A DNA stretch of 11,366 bases from NCBI GenBank assembly GCA_937873555.1, contig CALMWN010000125.1, positions 1 through 11,366 of the forward strand. Reading direction: 5' to 3'. This document shows, in pieces, positions 5,835-11,366 of this stretch (position 1 is the stretch's first letter; the number at the start of each line of letters is the position of its first letter). Position numbers and translations under genes: made by a program. Origin of the DNA: an uncultured Clostridia bacterium (GTDB lineage: Bacteria > Bacillota > Clostridia > Acetivibrionales > CALMWN01). The notes under the pieces were generated by a model, which ran no database searches, was not told where the DNA came from, and was given only the letters and a program-made list of their open reading frames with translations.

Positions 5835-8372
5835 TCAGCTAAGTATAATAGTTTTAATCTCAAACGGTTTGAATTTAAGTTTTATCTTATTATCCATGAT
5901 TTCCATGCTGCATCCTACAAGGTTTTCGAGGCAGTCGGTTTCTGCATACTGCAAAAAGCTCCCCCGGTTAAGTTTTAAAGTGCACACCCCATCTTCTCCG
6001 CTTGCCTCATACAGTCTTATTACAATACCCTTATCGCATCGGTATACCCTCGAAAGCATAATGCTGCTGTTATCCAGTTCAATAAGATTATCATGATAAT
6101 TACATGGCACTGAGCCATATATCCTGTCAATAAGCCTCAGGTTTATGTCCTGGCCATGCCTCCACGGAACTGATGCCTTAATATCTCCGTCATAGGGTAC
6201 TATGGAGTACTCGAAGGAAAACTGTTCCCCCTCTTCAAACGCCAGATCGGATACACATTTATAATCGTTTGACGTGGACCTCATAAGTGAGAGCATCATT
6301 ACGCCGTCATGTACATTGTTGCCAGGCAGCCCCCGGTTCAGCAGCAAAAGCCCCTTTGCTTCATTCCTGCAGGAAATCCAATTCGCCGCCGGGTATTCCT
6401 CCTCTCTCCTCTCATACATCCCAAAAGGAATTTCATGTTCTATCCTTCCATTTCTGATGGAGGTAGGGAAGCAGGTACGTATCCTGTAGTTCTTACCCTG
6501 GCAGTGCATGTCGGTTTTAAAATCGATTCTGGGACTGTGGTTGTAAAGATAGATATATTGTGTATAGCTGCAGGCTATCCTCCAGAATTTGAGTACGCCC
6601 TCTACCTTTATAGCAAATCTTGCAGGTCCGTTTTCTACAAGCTCCGCCCGGCCATTAGCGGCACTGGAACGGCTGTAGCGCTCATTTAAAAACCCGTTTT
6701 CACCATCCAGGTATGGCGACTGCTTTACAGGTCTCCCATGATAAGCGCCATTATGCGGCGATTCGTTATAAACCCAGAGGTCTCCATAATCCGCCTGCAT
6801 GAGGAGATCATTGAAATATGGCCTTGAGCCGTTCACCAGTTCCTCCCCCTTTGAATTCTTAAGGCTTGATATTATACCATTGCTCTCGACTTTCACAGAA
6901 TAAAAGCCGTTTGAGAATTCATAAGCTTCATTCAGCGGGCCTGTACCTTTACTGCTGTCCGATGGCAACTTTTCCCGGTATTCCAGCCTGTAGGAACTTA
7001 TCTGCATTGCGGGTACTTCCGCTTTAAATATGATATTAAGCCTTTTTTTGTCTGTATCCAGGCCTGATTGTACATCTATCTTTTCACCCGCGTCATTGTA
7101 CAGGGAGATATAAGGTTTGGACGTGTCAATAATATCAAGCGTAGTCTCCACAATCTCACATCTGCCGTATGCCGAGGGATTGAATACATATATGTAAGTG
7201 TTTTCCGCTCCGTTTTTCTGCTCCACAATCATGTCAAACATGTTGTTTATATTTGAATTTACGAGCCTTAAGGCGTTTTTATATCTTTGCATGGTATCAA
7301 GATAGGCCTGATCGACGATTGTGCCTGATATTATGTCGTGGAACTGGTTATACAGCATCAGCCTTTTAGCCTCTTCCAGCATGTAATCGGTACTGCCTTC
7401 ATGCCGCCTCTCTATTGCAGCTACTGTCAAACCATAAAGCAATTTCATTCTTTCACAGGTCATTATAAGGTTTTCCATCATCCTGTTGTTTTGTTTTATT
7501 TTGATTCGTGAAGAGTTTATTCCCTGATTTACAGGGTTGAAGTCATCCTCAATGACCGGTAACCTGTTTGAATACCTGCTTACTTCCTCAAAAAACTTTA
7601 ATGGCGTCGAAAACCTGCAGTCATAATCCTCGTTGTTCCACTCCTGTACGATATTGATGACCCCGCCCTGAGGCCGCATGAAATCGCCACCATTGCAGCA
7701 TAAAATATTGGGTGTAGGTGATTGGCACTCAACCGGGCGGATTGCATTGAGTACGGCTTGTTCACCATCAGCCCTGGCGACAGTTAGGTCTGCAGCATTT
7801 ATTACGTTTTTGGAGCGTAATATCAAGGTGCTGTAGCCTTTTGGACCCCTGTGGGTTATGATCTCGCTCCCATCGATTCCCTTCCAGATAAAATCACCCT
7901 GCTCATTATCTGTTGCACCTCTGGAAAAAAAGTAATAATCATAGCCGCATTTTTTCACAAGTTGGGGAAGCTGAGGGTGCTGCCCAAAGCAATCTGCTAT
8001 CCAGCATACCCTGACATCGACAGCAAACATTTCCTTGAGCCACTTCTTGCCTTCACGTATCTGTTCAATCAATGACTCCCCCGAAGGAATATTCATATCA
8101 GGCATGCAATACATGCCGCAGGCTATTTCAAACCTTCCCTGCCTGATGAACTCCGACAGGTCCTGACGAAACTGCGGGTACTTTTCCCAGAACTCCTTTA
8201 ACAATATAACCTGTTCCATCATGAAAGTATACCCGGGGTTTTCTTTTAACAGGCGCACAGCCTCGACAATATTGTCAAGGCACATGTCTCTGTACACTTC
8301 ATAAGTTTTCAGGTATTCTACATCATAATGGAAGTTTGGTGCAACATGAATGATTTTTCTTTCGGCATTCAT
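5835..8372 (-). CDS. GH38-family alpha-mannosidase
   Basis: Predicted metal-dependent retaining alpha-mannosidase removing alpha-mannose residues, probably in the cytoplasm because no signal peptide is present. The 845-aa length suits bacterial GH38. Residues matching the catalytic zinc ligands and nucleophile are visible: His15 and Asp17 in FHYDVEYLKT, the nucleophile Asp127 in WIADCFGQHPQLPQ, and His345 in YNQFHDIISGT. CMPDMNIPSGES (89-100) matches the conserved PD-N-PSGES region, and NGGDFMRPQ (227-235) fits the substrate-binding segment. The C-terminal half is the usual beta-rich part. The N-terminal motif is H-Y-D-V-E-Y rather than the commoner H-x-D-x-x-W, suggesting a divergent subgroup. 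The ATG at 8372 has GGGGGG 8 nt upstream. It is the second gene of a minus-strand operon, 28 bp after the GH63-like gene. Family is firm; linkage preference is unknown. Confidence 0.92.
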   Translation of the reverse strand: MNAERKIIHVAPNFHYDVEYLKTYEVYRDMCLDNIVEAVRLLKENPGYTFMMEQVILLKEFWEKYPQFRQDLSEFIRQGRFEIACGMYCMPDMNIPSGESLIEQIREGKKWLKEMFAVDVRVCWIADCFGQHPQLPQLVKKCGYDYYFFSRGATDNEQGDFIWKGIDGSEIITHRGPKGYSTLILRSKNVINAADLTVARADGEQAVLNAIRPVECQSPTPNILCCNGGDFMRPQGGVINIVQEWNNEDYDCRFSTPLKFFEEVSRYSNRLPVIEDDFNPVNQGINSSRIKIKQNNRMMENLIMTCERMKLLYGLTVAAIERRHEGSTDYMLEEAKRLMLYNQFHDIISGTIVDQAYLDTMQRYKNALRLVNSNINNMFDMIVEQKNGAENTYIYVFNPSAYGRCEIVETTLDIIDTSKPYISLYNDAGEKIDVQSGLDTDKKRLNIIFKAEVPAMQISSYRLEYREKLPSDSSKGTGPLNEAYEFSNGFYSVKVESNGIISSLKNSKGEELVNGSRPYFNDLLMQADYGDLWVYNESPHNGAYHGRPVKQSPYLDGENGFLNERYSRSSAANGRAELVENGPARFAIKVEGVLKFWRIACSYTQYIYLYNHSPRIDFKTDMHCQGKNYRIRTCFPTSIRNGRIEHEIPFGMYERREEEYPAANWISCRNEAKGLLLLNRGLPGNNVHDGVMMLSLMRSTSNDYKCVSDLAFEEGEQFSFEYSIVPYDGDIKASVPWRHGQDINLRLIDRIYGSVPCNYHDNLIELDNSSIMLSRVYRCDKGIVIRLYEASGEDGVCTLKLNRGSFLQYAETDCLENLVGCSMEIMDNKIKLKFKPFEIKTIILS

Positions 8373-8400
8373 TAAATTCCCCCCTTTAAATCAAAAGCAG

Positions 8401-11103
8401 TTATACTTCCCTTTTTACATCCAGTTTGACGTGTGGCAAACCGCCAGGTATATCAATACTTAAAGCTCCCCCGGTGAATTTCCTGAAGCCTGCCTCCCTA
8501 CCGTCAAGAAAAACTTTATAGGTATAATCCGGGTCCAATGATACAATGACGCTGCAGGCACTGCGGCTGCAGCAGTTCAGTTTGAAGTTCGCACTGAACA
8601 TGCTGTTGTCCTCTGAAAAATGCTGTTCTTCAATCCAGACATCAAACCCGCAGGTAAAGGTTCCAGGCTTGTAGTATGCACCAAACCAGCTTAATACCGG
8701 GGTCGACAATCCACCAAAGTGGTGCCATCCCGCTCCGCGTCCCGATTGAACAATAAAATGTTCAAAGCAGTTATATGAATCATCAACTTCCTTCTTCCAT
8801 ACATCCAGGCCGGTTTTGGCAATCTTGAATGCGATTTCCGGCTGGCCTGTGTCCAGCATGGTTTTCCAGAAGAACCATTGGTGCGGCATCCATACCGCTC
8901 CATTCCAATAGCCGTCGGTTCTAAAGTAAGGCGCCGATTTATCCACTGTAGAAATTCCGATCTCCGTCCACATTCTCTCAGTATTTGTGAGATAGTCAAC
9001 AAGGATCTTTTCCTGTTTATCCGAACATATTCCCGCCACCAGCGGGTATGCTCCGTCCAGGCCCATATTGTAGTTTTTACCGCTCTCATGGCGGAGAATA
9101 CCCGTTGGATTACCGTCATCATCGTGGCAAACATACCCGAAATAACCTGCCTCCTCATCCCAGGAATGCTTTTGTACAGCTTCGGCAAAAAATTGGATGT
9201 CCCGGCTATATTCCTCCATGTCCTTTACAATTCCAAGCTTTTGAGCAGCCATATAAAGTATTTTTGCAGTTCTTATGCAGTGAGAGGTATTGGATACAGG
9301 TGCCGCATATTTTTCAAGATTGTTTTTATGAACATGAACCTGAGGAGGATAATCATCCCATCCACCGGAATTATAGAAATAGTCCCAGGTTTTAATAAGC
9401 CCGGATTTAAGCCGTGCTGTTGTGGAAGAGCCGTATTTCCCTGCCAGGAAGCGGTAATATTGTCGCAGCCTTGGATAGAAGTATCCAAGCAGTTCTCTGG
9501 ACTGGGTCCTGTTCCACAATTCATGATACAGGTAGATTTGAACAGGCACAGGACTGCCATGATGAATGAATGCAGCATGGGTATCGCCTGGTTCGGTCAT
9601 ATATGCATTCAGGCAGTCGACAGCCCTGCTGATATCCGCTTCCAGCAACCCGAGTCCGATAAAGCCCGAATCCCATGTGTACAGTGAATCCCACCAGCGC
9701 CCGGGAGTGTTGTGCCTGATATATGACCTTTTTGCATATACCGGGAACACTACATTTGTTAGTGTTGTTGCGGCCATTTTCTGCTGGCTGAATGCATAGG
9801 CCTGTCCTTCAGGGAATGTGGAAAAGCTTACAGCGTTTTTACGCCGGGAGAGGTATACAGCCTTCATCTTACAGTAATCACTGTCAAAAGCTTTGATCTG
9901 TTCATTAACCTCATCTATTGATCCGCTTTTGCACACAATTCCATAGATTACTCTTTTGGAATGTGGCTCAATGGTGACAGGCCTCATAAAAACATTGGTG
10001 AAGTGTCCATCCCCTTCTCCCTTAAGGACTGAACGGGTATGATTATGTACTGTATACCGCATGAATGTATCAAGCTGATCACAATGAAACTCTCTTATCT
10101 GGAAACTGTCAAATTCCCATCCAAGACCATAATAAGTGTCCGAATCCCTGTATTTGAGAATCACACTCTTTTCACCGGGGCCAGCTGATATATCCGGATG
10201 CGCATCCCATTTTAAAGTGTAAAACTTCACATTCTCAACCTCATCAGATGGCCCGACAGCAAAGCCGTCTATCTCTATTGACTCTTCTCCTACTGAAACC
10301 AGTTGGAGCCTATGTTCCCCTTCCTCCAGCCTGCCTATGGGAAGCCTGTCGCTTGTCAGTTCTCCGGTACCATCAAATTCTATCCTCCCTTTAAACACCC
10401 CATCCAGTGAAAAAGCTGCAGTCCGGGAATTTGAAACCCTATAGCGCAGTAGGAGAGCGGCATCTTCAACAGGCTTTCTCATATGGAATTTGTAAACAGC
10501 CCTGTCTCCCTTCTCCTTTCCAAAACCCTTTCCAAGCCCGCTTCCATTTACAAACCCATTGTCTCTTATTTCCCCCCTGAAAAAGCCATCAGGTACCAGG
10601 TTGTCTGTAGGACGCGGAACGGCATAACTCATATCTTCATAGTCCAATCCGTCTATCCATATTGTATTTGCAGGTAGTTCGACAGTTCCGGGGTATATCT
10701 TGTCTGAGGAATTGGAACGGAGCGTCGGGAAATTCAAATATGCCATCCAGTGGAGCACTATATTCTGGTTTGTTTCGGTGTTGTTTACACACTCACATCT
10801 AACAAGTCTTGCATTTTCATTTATTTCCGAGTAGGATATATCGGTATAAACCCTGTCCTTCCATTCCAGTTCATGACGGTGGCAATAATAACTCAGATTG
10901 GCTGCTGCCTCCCAGGGATGATAGCCTGATTCCCACATCACGTTGGGCACATCCACTTTTTTCCTGTAGAATCCAGGGAACACGCTTAAGTCAAAGCGAA
11001 TTCCCTTTTCTCTATCTGTTATATGTGAAACGCCAATATATTTCTTGGTGTAAGGACCCCATTCAGGAAGCCTCAGATCATGCGTGCCGCTCAAAAATTC
11101 CAT
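8401..11103 (-). CDS. Large (alpha/alpha)6-barrel glycoside hydrolase, GH63/mannosylglycerate-hydrolase-like
   Basis: Probable inverting exo-glycosidase acting with the mannosidase; no signal peptide, so likely cytoplasmic. Numbered from the ATG at 11103 (900 aa), an N-terminal beta-sandwich (1-320) carries an inserted lectin-like segment (about 165-285, see findings). The catalytic barrel (about 445-825) has RWWDSLYTWDSGF (near 469-481), GGWDDYP (580-586, candidate general acid Asp583 or Asp584), DGYWNGAVW (730-738) and YNCFEHF (777-783, candidate general base Glu781), followed by GRGAGWHHFGG. These correspond to the WDS, G-x-DNSP-like, YWRGPVW and terminal Glu motifs of GH63 and related clan GH-G enzymes. 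A short beta domain ends the protein. The frame also extends to a TTG at 11178, but the best promoter lies inside that extension and the 11103 ATG has AAAGGGGAAAGG upstream, so 11103 is preferred. The fold is fairly certain; family number and substrate are not. Confidence 0.8.
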   Translation of the reverse strand: MEFLSGTHDLRLPEWGPYTKKYIGVSHITDREKGIRFDLSVFPGFYRKKVDVPNVMWESGYHPWEAAANLSYYCHRHELEWKDRVYTDISYSEINENARLVRCECVNNTETNQNIVLHWMAYLNFPTLRSNSSDKIYPGTVELPANTIWIDGLDYEDMSYAVPRPTDNLVPDGFFRGEIRDNGFVNGSGLGKGFGKEKGDRAVYKFHMRKPVEDAALLLRYRVSNSRTAAFSLDGVFKGRIEFDGTGELTSDRLPIGRLEEGEHRLQLVSVGEESIEIDGFAVGPSDEVENVKFYTLKWDAHPDISAGPGEKSVILKYRDSDTYYGLGWEFDSFQIREFHCDQLDTFMRYTVHNHTRSVLKGEGDGHFTNVFMRPVTIEPHSKRVIYGIVCKSGSIDEVNEQIKAFDSDYCKMKAVYLSRRKNAVSFSTFPEGQAYAFSQQKMAATTLTNVVFPVYAKRSYIRHNTPGRWWDSLYTWDSGFIGLGLLEADISRAVDCLNAYMTEPGDTHAAFIHHGSPVPVQIYLYHELWNRTQSRELLGYFYPRLRQYYRFLAGKYGSSTTARLKSGLIKTWDYFYNSGGWDDYPPQVHVHKNNLEKYAAPVSNTSHCIRTAKILYMAAQKLGIVKDMEEYSRDIQFFAEAVQKHSWDEEAGYFGYVCHDDDGNPTGILRHESGKNYNMGLDGAYPLVAGICSDKQEKILVDYLTNTERMWTEIGISTVDKSAPYFRTDGYWNGAVWMPHQWFFWKTMLDTGQPEIAFKIAKTGLDVWKKEVDDSYNCFEHFIVQSGRGAGWHHFGGLSTPVLSWFGAYYKPGTFTCGFDVWIEEQHFSEDNSMFSANFKLNCCSRSACSVIVSLDPDYTYKVFLDGREAGFRKFTGGALSIDIPGGLPHVKLDVKREV

Positions 11104-11148
11104 CAGCTTTTCATCCTTTCCCCTTTGCAATAGTTTCATATCAGTTAT

Positions 11149-11178
11149 ATTATAAACTTTTAAAAACCTGAAAGGCAA
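11149..11178 (-). promoter_or_regulatory. Sigma-A promoter of the hydrolase operon
   Basis: On the minus strand a perfect -10 box TATAAT (11149-11154) lies 18 bp after a 4/6 -35 box TTGCCT (11173-11178). The transcript should start near 11141-11142. That gives a leader of about 39 nt to the ATG at 11103, containing the ribosome binding site. It drives the GH63-like gene and, by the 28-bp gap, probably the mannosidase. Confidence 0.6.
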
Positions 11179-11208
11179 TTGATTGTTCCTTTTTCATTTT
11201 TGGGGACG

Positions 11209-11316
11209 CTTCTCAAAAAATGGGTAAAAACTTTCAGGAATAAACCGTTCAAAGCCTAATAAGTGTATGCAGAGAGTATATTGCTAGGGCAGCCTTATGT
11301 GGGGATTTTTGAGAAG
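11209..11316. repeat. 11-bp inverted repeat flanking about 86 bp upstream of the hydrolase promoter
   Basis: CTTCTCAAAAA (11209-11219) and TTTTTGAGAAG (11306-11316) are exact inverted copies. The stretch between and beyond them (11179-11366) holds only very short open frames that I cannot support as genes. A further small hairpin, ATCGC/GCGAT, is at 11323-11336. The arms could be a distal operator pair, or ends of a short non-autonomous mobile element cut by the window edge; no clear target duplication is seen. Confidence 0.4.
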
Positions 11317-11366
11317 AACGAAATCGCTACCGCGATGGCTCATTAGAGTTTAAACAAAAAAAATAA

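Noticed and set aside
8878..9687. A 269-codon open frame on the plus strand
   Set aside because: It is entirely antisense to the catalytic barrel of the GH63-like gene, its translation shows no domain-like pattern, and no ribosome binding site was seen.
11197..11344. Short open stretches on both strands at the right edge, e.g. a 15-codon frame from 11197 and a minus-strand ATG near 11344
   Set aside because: All stop within about 20 codons, lack good ribosome binding sites, and show no recognisable protein motif.

Overview
The window looks like an accessory carbohydrate-utilisation locus from a low-to-moderate-GC Firmicute. My best guess is a polysaccharide-degrading Clostridia member (Ruminiclostridium/Hungateiclostridium-like). 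This rests on strong AGGAGG-type ribosome binding sites, a Gram-positive lipoprotein binding protein, a membrane-anchored AraC-type regulator of the kind common in Clostridia and Paenibacillus, and codon usage. It is inference; no taxonomic marker gene is present.

Layout. Left, plus strand: an AraC-family regulator with an extracytoplasmic sensor part and a membrane anchor. It is cut by the left window edge, so its true start is outside. Next comes a 339-bp control region with a 17-bp palindrome, a cluster of TGCAA motifs, a plausible sigma-A promoter inside an 8-bp inverted repeat, and two leader hairpins. It precedes a three-gene ABC importer set: two CUT1-type permeases and a lipoprotein solute-binding protein. 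No ATPase is encoded here. The set ends at a 14-bp hairpin that probably terminates transcription from both sides. Right, minus strand and convergent: a two-gene operon (28-bp gap) transcribed from a good promoter near 11150-11178. Its first gene is a large (alpha/alpha)6 glycoside hydrolase resembling GH63, with what looks like an inserted carbohydrate-binding beta-sandwich. Its second is a GH38 alpha-mannosidase with all four expected metal/catalytic residues but an altered N-terminal metal motif. A second perfect hairpin lies just past the mannosidase stop.

How it may work (inference): the regulator senses an extracellular oligosaccharide or envelope signal and switches on the importer. 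The lipoprotein and permeases bring in an alpha-mannose-containing oligosaccharide or glycoside. The two hydrolases, which have no signal peptides and so are probably cytoplasmic, then trim it. The exact substrate cannot be read from the sequence. The 188 bp right of the last gene hold an 11-bp inverted repeat but no gene I can support.
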